Translations under genes and position numbers: made by a program
IMG/VR virus record: IMGVR_UViG_3300003409_000006
Span: 1-48,062 of that record
From: a virus
Length of the DNA stretch: 48,062 nucleotides
Reading direction: 5' to 3' (one strand)
Part shown: positions 7,406-15,162 of the stretch, piece after piece
How the letters are laid out: each line of letters opens with the position of its first letter
Numbering within the stretch: position 1 is the first letter of the stretch
Notes under the pieces: generated by a model
Seen by the model: the letters and a program-made list of their open reading frames with translations, nothing else
Databases searched by the model: none
What the model was told of the DNA's origin: nothing

Positions 7406-8944
7406 CTATGTTTGGCTGCAATCATTATACCATGTTTCTAATTCAGGAAATGTTTTACTAAAATTCCTGTTACGCCTAGAATCCAACGCATTAAAGTATT
7501 TTTTAAAACTTTGTTTTCTTTCACTTTTTGTAGTTTCAGACATATGTATAAAACTTTGTTTCATATGTGCAATATTTCTACGTAATTTATCAATTTCATA
7601 TTCTTTAAATCCATGAAACGTTTTAGAGTAATTCTCGTCTTCTCGATTCTTTATCATAAAGTCTAAGCACTCATTTAAAGTATCTGTGTATTCTTTATAT
7701 TCAAAAAGATTTTCTACAGCCATCCAATCTGGAGATCTTAGATAAGGAATATCAAACCAAATACGTTGTCTACGTTTTCTTACAAAAGGAGGATGTGTTA
7801 AATTTCCCTGTTTAGGAGGTGTTATTTCTAGCTCTGACTGATTTTCAAATCCAAATTCTACTCTTAGATCAAGAATTAATTGTAAAAAATCTTTAAGTCT
7901 AGGAACACTCATTAAATTAAATGTATTAATAAATGTAATTTCTGTTCCGTGAGTATTGTTAAGAACAGATTTTACATTTTCTATCATTCTAGCAAAATCT
8001 AGTCCTTCTCTTATGTACTCAGCATGTTCTCCTACACTGTCTACACTTACAAATAAACTAAAATGTTTACAAGCAGGTGATACATACCAATTATTTCCTG
8101 TATGGGGATTTATCTTTTCTTGATCTTCCCAGATCCGAACTTCTTCTAGTTTTTGCAACTTAGAAATAAATTTATCAAACAGTTCTTGGCTAGGAGGACA
8201 CATATTACTAGTAATACTTAGATCTAAAAATGCATTAGGATTTTTGTCTACATAGTCTAATACCTTAAAGGTATTTTTGTCCATTAACGGCTCTCCGCCT
8301 GTCATTCTAAATACTTTTAATTCTTTGTACAGATCAGGCCACCATTTCCAAAATGCTTGTACATAAGGATTTTCGCTATTAGAAACTTTTATCGGCATTA
8401 ATCCTTTGTGATCTAAACTGTTTATATCATTATGAAACCCATTTGCTGTTGGCACTGCACCGTGTTCTTTTACTTCAGTTTCCCATGCTGTGCTTAAATG
8501 GGGACTGCAATATACACATTTAAAATTACATGCTTGGTTAAAGTTAACTTCTACATAGCGAGGTAGTGCCGTCCATGTTTCTTTTTTTGCATCACGTAGT
8601 TTATCTTCTACCCACCATTCACTGCTTCTATAATGTCTATCGCTATAGTGGGGGCCACTTGGAGCGTCTTCTATATTCCAGCAGTATTGACATCCAGAGG
8701 GTCTTTCGCCTTTTAGCATCTGTTTTCTTTGTTCTATTTTTTCAGGTGTGTTATGCAGAACACCCGGATTATCATCTAATTGTACAACAGGAATTAAATG
8801 AGTCGGAGGGTGGTAACAACTTTGTGTAAGACCTTGCGGAAGATGTAGACTAACTTGATACCATTTAGCCAAACACATGGTAGAAGATATTGTTTCTAAA
8901 TCTTCTTTAGTCTTTTTTACGTTATCGTAGTACTTACTGCTCAT
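7406..8944 (-). CDS. Radical SAM enzyme with N-terminal twitch-like cysteine domain (512 aa)
   Basis: This is the largest of the four radical SAM proteins. Its N-terminal cysteine module is Cys24 (MCLAKW), Cys43 (SCYHPP) and Cys85/Cys88 (CQYCWNIED). The SAM cluster motif is CNFKCVYC (Cys139, Cys143, Cys146) and GGEP is at 216-219. Compared with its 452-residue paralogue it has extra sequence between GGEP and the C-terminus, including a charged stretch around KRRQRIW. The start overlaps the stop of the GT-like gene by four bases (ATGA). The order GT-like protein then radical SAM suggests a joint role on a glycan or glycopeptide, but no direct evidence is visible. Confidence 0.87.
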   Translation of the reverse strand: MSSKYYDNVKKTKEDLETISSTMCLAKWYQVSLHLPQGLTQSCYHPPTHLIPVVQLDDNPGVLHNTPEKIEQRKQMLKGERPSGCQYCWNIEDAPSGPHYSDRHYRSSEWWVEDKLRDAKKETWTALPRYVEVNFNQACNFKCVYCSPHLSTAWETEVKEHGAVPTANGFHNDINSLDHKGLMPIKVSNSENPYVQAFWKWWPDLYKELKVFRMTGGEPLMDKNTFKVLDYVDKNPNAFLDLSITSNMCPPSQELFDKFISKLQKLEEVRIWEDQEKINPHTGNNWYVSPACKHFSLFVSVDSVGEHAEYIREGLDFARMIENVKSVLNNTHGTEITFINTFNLMSVPRLKDFLQLILDLRVEFGFENQSELEITPPKQGNLTHPPFVRKRRQRIWFDIPYLRSPDWMAVENLFEYKEYTDTLNECLDFMIKNREDENYSKTFHGFKEYEIDKLRRNIAHMKQSFIHMSETTKSERKQSFKKYFNALDSRRNRNFSKTFPELETWYNDCSQT

Positions 8945-9867
8945 TCCGGATCTATAATTAGCTGTTCTAACTTGCGGTTTCTTTTTGGATTTTGATACAA
9001 ATGTTTAAAAAACTTGCTTTGTCCTGGAGATAACGGATGATCAATAGTTATACCTAATTGTTCTACTAAAACATCTGTATATTTACACGCTTCTTCGTAA
9101 ACTGCACTACTTTGAATAGTTGCAAATTCTTCTGACCATAAGTTATTAAGATGTTCAAAATCACGAACTTGCACATAATCCCATTCTGTACACATAGTTT
9201 TATACAATCCTGCTCTAGTTCCTAAAATTGCATAATCTCCGTTCTTTATATCGGCACCTATCATTGCCCACACATATAACATGTGTAAGTTTTTCCAGTG
9301 CGCCTTTTGTAAAAATTCTGATTTACCTACTCTTACACCTCTGTCAAGTGCAAGTTTTACACCTTCTCTAAACCCTGCTCGCCAGGCTTGCTGTGGAGTT
9401 GCATTATTATATACTGTAGAATAGCAACTATTCATTTGGATATATTTTGCGTCCCAACAAAAATCTACCTGTGCATGTTCGTTGTTAGGATCAGCATTTT
9501 CATGAGTGCGCATGTTAAGCACATATTCTTTAGGCCAACATTTTAATCCGCCATTACCGTACATTAAACTATTAATAACATTTTGTCCGCACCAACTAAT
9601 TACTGTTTTTTCTAAACTTTTGTGCTCTGTAAAATCAATTTCTTGATTGATAAAATTTTCATCAATGATGTTATCACCATCAACTGTAATAAATCTATCT
9701 GTTTCTGAAATATTTGCACACGCTTTATGTGCTGCATCGCTTCCGTGAACTCCATGAACTCTTTTTGCCCAGGGAACTTTTGTGCATAAATCTGCGTAAT
9801 TTTCTTCAGCGTTCGGCTCGTCGTAACTTAAATAAATTATATCACAATCTGCTACTCTAAACTTCAT
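8941..9867 (-). CDS. GT-A-like glycosyltransferase family protein (paralogue B)
   Basis: This 308-residue protein is the longer relative of the protein at 1571-2242. It shares LSYDEPNAEENY at the N-terminus, RVHGVHGSDAAHKACAN, the DxD-like TVDGDN (Asp63, Asp65), GNGGLKCWP, and a C-terminal AWRAGFREGVKLAL block that in paralogue A reads TWKSAFRECAKLA. The DxD motif and strand pattern point to a GT-A fold nucleotide-sugar transferase. The ribosome site is AAAGG, about eight bases before the ATG, and an internal promoter lies 41-69 bases upstream of the start. It is followed by the four radical SAM genes with a four-base overlap to the first. The donor sugar and acceptor cannot be told. Confidence 0.65.
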   Translation of the reverse strand: MKFRVADCDIIYLSYDEPNAEENYADLCTKVPWAKRVHGVHGSDAAHKACANISETDRFITVDGDNIIDENFINQEIDFTEHKSLEKTVISWCGQNVINSLMYGNGGLKCWPKEYVLNMRTHENADPNNEHAQVDFCWDAKYIQMNSCYSTVYNNATPQQAWRAGFREGVKLALDRGVRVGKSEFLQKAHWKNLHMLYVWAMIGADIKNGDYAILGTRAGLYKTMCTEWDYVQVRDFEHLNNLWSEEFATIQSSAVYEEACKYTDVLVEQLGITIDHPLSPGQSKFFKHLYQNPKRNRKLEQLIIDPE

Positions 9868-10435
9868 TTTCTACCTTTCTGTATGCATATACATCAAATT
9901 TTTTATTAGTATATAGGCTTATAGCAGTATTGTCAAGTTCAAAATTATCCGTAAATGGAAAGTCTAATCCACCTCTGCTAATTAATTGACGCATGTCAAA
10001 TTCTAAACGTCTGTAAAAAATATTAGGATTTCTTTTTTTTGTAATGCTAAAGTCAAATACTCTATCAAAATGTGCGCCCGACAAGGCTGTCTGCAATTCT
10101 TTACCTATTAAAATTTTCCAGCATTTTTCTTTACAATTTTGCTCAATTAAAATATCATAATCTTTAGAATATCTATCCGGTACTTCATATAAAAATTCGT
10201 TTACATCACTGTTGTCAGTTGCATCTTCTACATTCTTTTTATTTTTTAAAACAAATTTTTTAGTTTTAATATCCATTACTACTGATAAGAATTTAAAAGG
10301 AACAATTCCTAACATTGCTTCTTTTACTTCTTCATGATCAACTACAATGTAAGATCCGTGTTCTTTGTTTTCAACATTAGATATTCCTATCACTTCTCCT
10401 GTTTCAGTATCGTAATAAACATAACTCTTAAACAT
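9857..10435 (-). CDS. Unrecognised protein, 192 aa
   Basis: I do not recognise this family. The first part (residues 1-70) is beta-rich with KSYVYYDTETGEVIGIS; such an opening resembles small phage proteins that mimic or cap a strand-rich domain, but that is weak. The middle is charged (KNKKNVEDATDNSD). The C-terminal half has FDFSITKKRNPN and MRQLISRGGLDFPF. There are no transmembrane segments or signal peptide, and the only cysteines (EQNCKEKC) do not form an obvious metal site. Its start overlaps the stop of the upstream GT8-like gene by one base, and its end overlaps the next gene by eleven. An internal promoter for the next gene lies inside its 3' end. Confidence 0.7.
   Translation of the reverse strand: MFKSYVYYDTETGEVIGISNVENKEHGSYIVVDHEEVKEAMLGIVPFKFLSVVMDIKTKKFVLKNKKNVEDATDNSDVNEFLYEVPDRYSKDYDILIEQNCKEKCWKILIGKELQTALSGAHFDRVFDFSITKKRNPNIFYRRLEFDMRQLISRGGLDFPFTDNFELDNTAISLYTNKKFDVYAYRKVENEV
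9908..9936 (-). promoter_or_regulatory. Internal sigma70-type promoter ahead of paralogue B and the radical SAM genes
   Basis: On the minus strand, TTGACA (9936-9931) and TATACT (9913-9908) are separated by exactly 17 bases inside the 3' end of the 192-residue gene. The predicted start near 9901 gives a leader of about 34 bases with an AAAGG ribosome site before the ATG at 9867. It would let the GT-like/radical SAM section be expressed separately from the operon promoter. Confidence 0.65.
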
Positions 10436-11265
10436 TATTCTAATCCTATTGCATTAGCATATCTATCTAAAAACTCTTGTCGAACAAAGTCATTTTCTGT
10501 GTAATGAAATACGCCTTGTTGCAAGGTATTTCCTATTGTTAACAAGCAATCGTCTGTTAAGTATGCACCTACCTTTGTTTGCCAACTAGTTGGCATGTGT
10601 CTCCATTCTTGTATTCTTGGCTTCATATGTACTAACATAGGAAATTTTGATTTAGAATTTACTACTTCAGTGTCAATATCTAAAATTTTACTTACAATAG
10701 CATATGTTATATCCATGCTCGGTAGTTTGGGATAAAATTCTTTGCAAAATTGTCCATAGAAAAATTCCCAGTTGTTAGATACTAATTCTACCCATTTATA
10801 AAAATTATGTGCTTCTGGTCCTTTTTTGAAGTAATGTACAGCACTATATAGATTAGGTAGTTTGTTTTTAGTAAATGCTTTTCTATAATAATCGCTTGTA
10901 ACTTCTTTATGACGATATGTATGTGCTGTTGTTAAAAAGTATAAATTATAATTTGCAAGTGTCTTCCAAAAATCATTTAAACTTTGTAAAACTAATATGT
11001 CAGTGTCTAAAACTATAGTTTCTTCATAAGGACTTGCATGATATATTTTCCATCTATCTGTGGTGGCAAATCTATCTACTTTATTATTAGACCAAGGTAT
11101 CTTTACAATTTTATCAAATAATTTTTTATATTTGGATGGAATTTTATCGTTGGTTATAACACTTATAGGAAACATATTTCCTGTATGTTTAATGCTCATA
11201 GCACAAAGACATGCTTGTAATACATAGTCTTTGCCAACTGCCATCATAACAAATCCTTTAGACAT
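10435..11265 (-). CDS. GT8-like glycosyltransferase (276 aa)
   Basis: The protein opens MSKGFVMMAVGKDYV and carries SPYEETIVLDTDILV, where Asp87-Thr-Asp89 is the DxD metal/nucleotide-sugar site typical of GT-A transferases such as the GT8 family. The pattern of an N-terminal VITND strand about 50 residues before DxD also fits. It is clearly related to the 298-residue upstream neighbour (MSKGVLVFAR, SPYDETLLLDSDIVV), so the pair arose by tandem duplication. The start overlaps the previous stop by eight bases. Such enzymes transfer a sugar from UDP- or similar donors; the acceptor here is unknown. There are no membrane segments, so it should be soluble. Confidence 0.72.
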   Translation of the reverse strand: MSKGFVMMAVGKDYVLQACLCAMSIKHTGNMFPISVITNDKIPSKYKKLFDKIVKIPWSNNKVDRFATTDRWKIYHASPYEETIVLDTDILVLQSLNDFWKTLANYNLYFLTTAHTYRHKEVTSDYYRKAFTKNKLPNLYSAVHYFKKGPEAHNFYKWVELVSNNWEFFYGQFCKEFYPKLPSMDITYAIVSKILDIDTEVVNSKSKFPMLVHMKPRIQEWRHMPTSWQTKVGAYLTDDCLLTIGNTLQQGVFHYTENDFVRQEFLDRYANAIGLE

Positions 11266-12154
11266 CGAGTACCTCGTCTATACATCTGTTTAAACTAAAT
11301 TTATTCATTACATGAATATTATAATGTTTGAATCTTGCCGCAGTATATTCTCCACGATGCGATTGTTTCTCTAATAAAAACAGCATTTCGTCGTTGTCTA
11401 TTTTATGCAAAATATCTTTGTCAGTGGTGTAAAAAAGTTTTCCTGGCATTTCTTTTGCAAACATAGTTCCTGATTGAAATCCGTTCATAATATGAATTGC
11501 TATACTAAATGCATGATCATTTCTATACACTACTCTGTTAAGTTGATACACGTTTTTATAGTGAGTCCAATTTTCTTGTATGTGTTGTACTAGGTCAAAG
11601 AAAATTTTATTAGACTCAGTTTTTCTAAAAAATACACAAGTAGCCCAATAAAAATCTATACTCGAGTCACTAATATATTCAAATTCTCTATAATCTCTAA
11701 AATCGGCTAAGTCGTATGCTGTTTTATAAATTAAAAAATTATTAGGCTGTGTGAAACACCATTTATATAAGTCGTTGTTAACAACAATATCGCTATCTAA
11801 CAAAAGAGTTTCGTCATAAGGACTAACATCATATGCCAGTGTCCTAGTTTCGTTTTTAAATTCTAATTTCTTTTCTACTAAAGTTCCGTCGTGGTATCTT
11901 TTAAATGTGTGATTTTCTGTCTTACTGAGTGTTGTATCTTTAGATAAATCTTTTTTATTCCATACAATATTAATAACTCTGTCAAACACAGTTTCGTAAT
12001 CTGGAAAGGACAATCGCAGATAATCACCACTATCTGTAACAATAGTAGTAGGTAGTTGTAAGTATTTTTTTACCTGCTTTGCTAAAAAGTACGCTTGTTT
12101 TACATAGTCTACGGTATTGTTGTTTCTAGCAAATACTAAAACGCCTTTACTCAT
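11258..12154 (-). CDS. GT8-like glycosyltransferase (298 aa)
   Basis: This 298-residue protein has an N-terminal strand MSKGVLVFARNNN, a TIVTDSGDY segment, and the DxD motif in YDETLLLDSDIVV (Asp120, Asp122). It has about 30 residues more than its downstream paralogue between the first strands and DxD, including KKDLSKDTTLSKTEN. The C-terminal part contains GEYTAARFKHYNIHVMN, of unknown function. It follows the 115-residue gene with a four-base overlap and precedes the second GT8-like gene with an eight-base overlap, so all three are coupled. The two may add successive sugars, but this is inference from duplication. Confidence 0.7.
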   Translation of the reverse strand: MSKGVLVFARNNNTVDYVKQAYFLAKQVKKYLQLPTTIVTDSGDYLRLSFPDYETVFDRVINIVWNKKDLSKDTTLSKTENHTFKRYHDGTLVEKKLEFKNETRTLAYDVSPYDETLLLDSDIVVNNDLYKWCFTQPNNFLIYKTAYDLADFRDYREFEYISDSSIDFYWATCVFFRKTESNKIFFDLVQHIQENWTHYKNVYQLNRVVYRNDHAFSIAIHIMNGFQSGTMFAKEMPGKLFYTTDKDILHKIDNDEMLFLLEKQSHRGEYTAARFKHYNIHVMNKFSLNRCIDEVLDV

Positions 12155-12498
12155 AGTTCTACTAATTTTTCTACACTTCGGTTAGATTTTAATTTTTGAT
12201 ATTCTGTGTTAAATTTATTAGTTGCAATAAAATATGTGTCTAAAATATCTTCTAAAAATTTGTTTATGTCATCTATTTTTACAGGAATATCGTTGTCGTC
12301 AATTAACACCACGGATTCTCTTTTAAAATTTACAAGAGTAGAACAGAAGCATATGAGCTCTCGGTTTACTGTAAATTTACTACCGCTGGTATAATAAATA
12401 AGATCTTGATAAACGCTTTCTTGCAGGATACGTTTTTGATTATTAAGCGTAATCATGTAATTAGAAAAGTCAAGTGCTTTTTCTAATCTTTCGTCCAT
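12151..12498 (-). CDS. Small conserved-looking phage protein, 115 aa, first gene of the accessory operon
   Basis: Function is not recognised. The sequence starts MDERLEKALDFSNYMITLNNQK, is predicted helical at both ends, and has a short beta segment around FTVNRELICFC and SVVLIDDNDIPVKIDD. I recall similar short proteins among marine T4-like phages but cannot name a function. It has no signal peptide or membrane segment. A clear AAGGAG ribosome site lies six bases before the ATG. That site forms part of the right arm of a 12-bp inverted repeat around its promoter (12507-12547), so its translation may depend on which transcript it is made from. It is the lead gene for the GT and radical SAM genes. 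Confidence 0.75.
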   Translation of the reverse strand: MDERLEKALDFSNYMITLNNQKRILQESVYQDLIYYTSGSKFTVNRELICFCSTLVNFKRESVVLIDDNDIPVKIDDINKFLEDILDTYFIATNKFNTEYQKLKSNRSVEKLVEL

Positions 12499-12506
12499 AA
12501 TATTCT

Positions 12507-12547
12507 CCTTAGACTATAAATTGTATTATAGCAAATATAGTCTAAGG
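12507..12547. repeat. Perfect 12-bp inverted repeat around a promoter -10, covering the ribosome site
   Basis: The arms are 12507-12518 (CCTTAGACTATA on the plus strand) and 12536-12547 (TATAGTCTAAGG), with a 17-base loop. The loop contains the whole -10 hexamer of the leftward promoter. On the minus-strand RNA the downstream arm ends in AAGG, the first part of the AAGGAG ribosome site of the 115-residue gene. No T-run follows either arm, so it does not look like a terminator. Confidence 0.9.
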
Positions 12548-12553
12548 TGTCAA
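12525..12553 (-). promoter_or_regulatory. Consensus sigma70-type promoter of the accessory operon
   Basis: On the minus strand, TTGACA (12553-12548) and TATAAT (12530-12525) are perfect hexamers with a 17-base spacer and a TG extension before the -10. It lies immediately after the stop of the last late gene at 12557. The predicted start near 12518 coincides with the first base of the downstream arm of the inverted repeat, so the local transcript lacks the upstream arm. Confidence 0.88.
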
Positions 12554-12556
12554 GTA

Positions 12557-13609
12557 TTAAAGTGTGGAAATGTTAGTACCAGTAGGGGCAGCAACATCTA
12601 CATAGTCGCCCGATGGTCTAAAATATTTTACAATGCTTTTTACAGGAGCAGTAACTGACTCGTCTGTTGCATAATTATAACCATCAGCAATTTGATCGTC
12701 ACCTTGGTCGTCATCGTTGAATTCAATTCTTATGTAAATTTTAAACACACCTGTAGTAGGATCTGCAGGAACAGCATCTCTACGTGCATAAATTGTGTAA
12801 TCATTTTCTGCGTATACAGATCCTAGTTCGCCTTCTTTAGAATAAACTACTTGATTAGTTTCTGTTAAGTCCCAGAAACCTATGTTAGTAGCTGCATAAT
12901 TACGATTTAAGTAAACAGTATCACCGTCTGCGTCAGGGTCTTGGCTAGTTGTAGCATTAGGGCCAAAACTTATAATACCCATATTTAAAAGCATTAAATA
13001 CCAATCGCGCTGTTTAGTATTTTGCGTTGTTCCTTGAGCTACTTCTGCTTGCATGTTAATTCTGCCGCCAGCGTTGAAGTAATGTCTTGCATGATCGTAG
13101 TTTGTAAAATTCACTGAAAACTCATGGACTAGATTATCTTGTCCTGCTGTCCAAGCTGAACTTTTAGTAGAAGAAACTGGTTGGTTTGTACTAGTTTTTA
13201 ATTCAAGATTTTCAGCTTGGCTGGTAGCTAATTTAAAACGTTCTGCATCAGATTTAATAGTTGCTGTTAGATCTTCGTAATTAACATAACCTTTTAAATC
13301 TCCATCTGCTGGAAGAACTCCTGGAGTATCAGTTCCGCCAGTATCATCTGTAATTAAGTCGCCTGGCTGAACATTTGCAATAACATCTGAAGGTAATAAT
13401 CCTGTTTGATGTACTCTACATTTAATTAAATCGTTATAAAGTTTTTGCATGTCAGTAGCTTCTACTAACTTTACATTGCCGCCTTGTACTTGGACACTTT
13501 CTACCGTTTGTCCGTATCCAAAATTGCCAGAACCATTTCCTAGCACTAGAGATATATCTGTTTGTATGTTATTGTATCGGGTGGCGGTTAAAAGATCACC
13601 TTGGGCCAT
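12557..13609 (-). CDS. Virion structural protein, probable tail-fibre/appendage component (350 aa)
   Basis: The protein begins MAQGDLLTATRYNNIQ, an opening I associate with structural proteins of marine T4-like phages. It is rich in Gly, Asn, Asp and Thr with alternating beta patterns, including VNFTNYDHARHYFNAGGRINM and DYTIYARRDAV. No enzymatic motif is seen. It closes the late structural block, after three fibre-like paralogues. It has its own late promoter box (13644-13651) and an AGGAG ribosome site about nine bases before the ATG. A role in a distal fibre or as a fibre attachment is inferred from position only. No transcription terminator is visible after the stop. Confidence 0.65.
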   Translation of the reverse strand: MAQGDLLTATRYNNIQTDISLVLGNGSGNFGYGQTVESVQVQGGNVKLVEATDMQKLYNDLIKCRVHQTGLLPSDVIANVQPGDLITDDTGGTDTPGVLPADGDLKGYVNYEDLTATIKSDAERFKLATSQAENLELKTSTNQPVSSTKSSAWTAGQDNLVHEFSVNFTNYDHARHYFNAGGRINMQAEVAQGTTQNTKQRDWYLMLLNMGIISFGPNATTSQDPDADGDTVYLNRNYAATNIGFWDLTETNQVVYSKEGELGSVYAENDYTIYARRDAVPADPTTGVFKIYIRIEFNDDDQGDDQIADGYNYATDESVTAPVKSIVKYFRPSGDYVDVAAPTGTNISTL

Positions 13610-13643
13610 AATGTAGTACTCCTATTACATTAACTACGTAGTT

Positions 13644-13651
13644 TATTTATA
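13644..13651 (-). promoter_or_regulatory. T4-type late promoter box TATAAATA
   Basis: An exact TATAAATA on the minus strand lies 35 bases before the ATG at 13609, followed by an AGGAG site. T4 late promoters are recognised by gp55 through this single element. The box contains the stop codon of the upstream fibre gene (TAA at 13649-13647). Confidence 0.75.
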
Positions 13652-15125
13652 CTTTTAGGAAACATTCAACTAATTTTTCTGAAACATCAGAGTTAGTTTC
13701 TAATGCTACTCCTACAAGCTCTCCCTGGCCCTCAATGCTTGCTAGCCCATCTTGGGCTACAAAAACTTTATCCCCTTTCTTAACAGCACCTATAATTCTA
13801 ACAGGTACTCTTCCTTTTAATGCTACTGCTTGTCCTTGTGCTTCTGCATTCATTAAGAAAGCAGGCTTTTCTGAAATTACACCAGCTACAACACTTGCAG
13901 GTGTTGCTAATGCCATTTCGTGTTCTTCGTGCTCACAAACTGCGACTACTGTGCCTACTGAATATTCAGCTTCTGTAGTATATTTTTCTGCTAAATCAGC
14001 ATATTTTGCACCAGTAGATATACCGTTAAAGAAATTTGCTGTTAAATTGCCGCTTCCATCTCTTAAAGCAACAGTGTTTACACCAGAATTAATACTAGGT
14101 AGATAAGTTGTTGTTCCGCTATCCGGAGTCAATCCTCCTGCTACTGTTGCAACACCGACAAAATTATCAGCATAAACATTGCTCCATTTTAAAACGGAGG
14201 TTCCTAGACTAAAGGCAGAGCTAGAGGCAGGATTAATTCCTGTGCTTTGAATTGTTACACTATGTACTGCTGTTCCAGATTGGTTGTTTGCTTTAAATTT
14301 AATTAGGTTATTATTGCCAACGGCGTTTTGTATTACACCTTGATTATCGTTTTCGATGTAAATTTTTAAATCTAAGCCATCACCGATTGCAATACCATCA
14401 TCTGTAAATTCAGCAATACCAGTAAACGCTGCTGCGCCAGCTCTTATATAGTCAGAAGCTTCGAAGCCGCCTAATCTATCTGAGTCAGCTGCTGTGCCCC
14501 AATATCTGTGACCAGTTGTAGTAACACCTGTCTGATAATTTGTATTAACAAGAGTTAAGCCTTGTTTAATATGAGTAAATCCTGGAATAGCGTTTTCTTG
14601 ATCTGAAGAGTCAATTTCAAAACTATCAGCAGAAACTGTGTATATTGGATTATTTTCTGCATATGCTATCATAACATTATGATTTACCGCAAGCACGTCT
14701 CTTACTTGACGTGTAACCATTTGTGTAATGTTACCAGCAGTTCCCTGGGGGCCGACTAAAACATATCCGCCACTACCTAAAGCATATAATTGTTCGTTAG
14801 CAGTGTCCCACCAAAAATCACCTATGGTCAAGCCAGTCGGTGCTGTAGCACTTACTTCCGCTCCACCTGTGGTACGGAACTTTGTTCCATCGTAAAACTT
14901 TAATTTTGAACTACCACTGTCGTACCATATTTGTCCTGATATTGCCTTAGGCGGTTCGTTAGCACTAGAAAAGTTTTCTAATAAAAATAAAAAGTTTTCG
15001 TTTTGGATTTCACCATATCCTGCGTAGTTTTTTCCTATGAACTTAAGATCAGTTGTTTGATCTACTGTTCCATCTTCTACAACAGTTATTGGTGTGTTGT
15101 TGTAACGATCAATTTGATAAGCCAT
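13647..15125 (-). CDS. Tail-fibre-like protein, paralogue 3 (492 aa)
   Basis: Residues 1-120 match the two preceding proteins: MAYQIDRYNN, DGTVDQTTDLKFIGKNY, NENFLFLLENF, GQIWYDS (64-70) and a second GDFWWDT. The middle has LGTSVLKWSNVYADNFVG, a pattern common in phage fibre shafts. The C-terminal 130 residues are a different module starting KYADLAEKYTTEAEYSVGTVV and ending with VPVRIIGAVKKGDKVFVAQDG, seen at fibre tips and possibly involved in folding or receptor contact. The gene has its own late box (15151-15158) but only a weak GGGG-type ribosome site. It likely forms a trimeric fibre attached by the shared N-terminal domain; this is inferred from domain order. Confidence 0.75.
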   Translation of the reverse strand: MAYQIDRYNNTPITVVEDGTVDQTTDLKFIGKNYAGYGEIQNENFLFLLENFSSANEPPKAISGQIWYDSGSSKLKFYDGTKFRTTGGAEVSATAPTGLTIGDFWWDTANEQLYALGSGGYVLVGPQGTAGNITQMVTRQVRDVLAVNHNVMIAYAENNPIYTVSADSFEIDSSDQENAIPGFTHIKQGLTLVNTNYQTGVTTTGHRYWGTAADSDRLGGFEASDYIRAGAAAFTGIAEFTDDGIAIGDGLDLKIYIENDNQGVIQNAVGNNNLIKFKANNQSGTAVHSVTIQSTGINPASSSAFSLGTSVLKWSNVYADNFVGVATVAGGLTPDSGTTTYLPSINSGVNTVALRDGSGNLTANFFNGISTGAKYADLAEKYTTEAEYSVGTVVAVCEHEEHEMALATPASVVAGVISEKPAFLMNAEAQGQAVALKGRVPVRIIGAVKKGDKVFVAQDGLASIEGQGELVGVALETNSDVSEKLVECFLKV

Positions 15126-15150
15126 GTTTCTTTAACCCCATATACACATG

Positions 15151-15158
15151 TATTTATT
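15151..15158 (-). promoter_or_regulatory. Late promoter box AATAAATA
   Basis: AATAAATAC on the minus strand differs from the T4 late consensus at one base. It lies 26 bases before the ATG at 15125, and the same nine-base string recurs at 19745-19753 and 38421-38429. Confidence 0.6.
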
Positions 15159-15162
15159 CATA

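Noticed and set aside
12507-12547. Inverted repeat as a rho-independent terminator for the late block
   Set aside because: No T-run follows either arm, the stem is moderately AU-rich, and the loop is long and holds a promoter -10.
13735-14106. Rightward 123-codon frame opposite the third fibre gene
   Set aside because: It lies wholly antisense to a clear structural gene and encodes a low-complexity Ala/Thr/Ser chain with no ribosome site.
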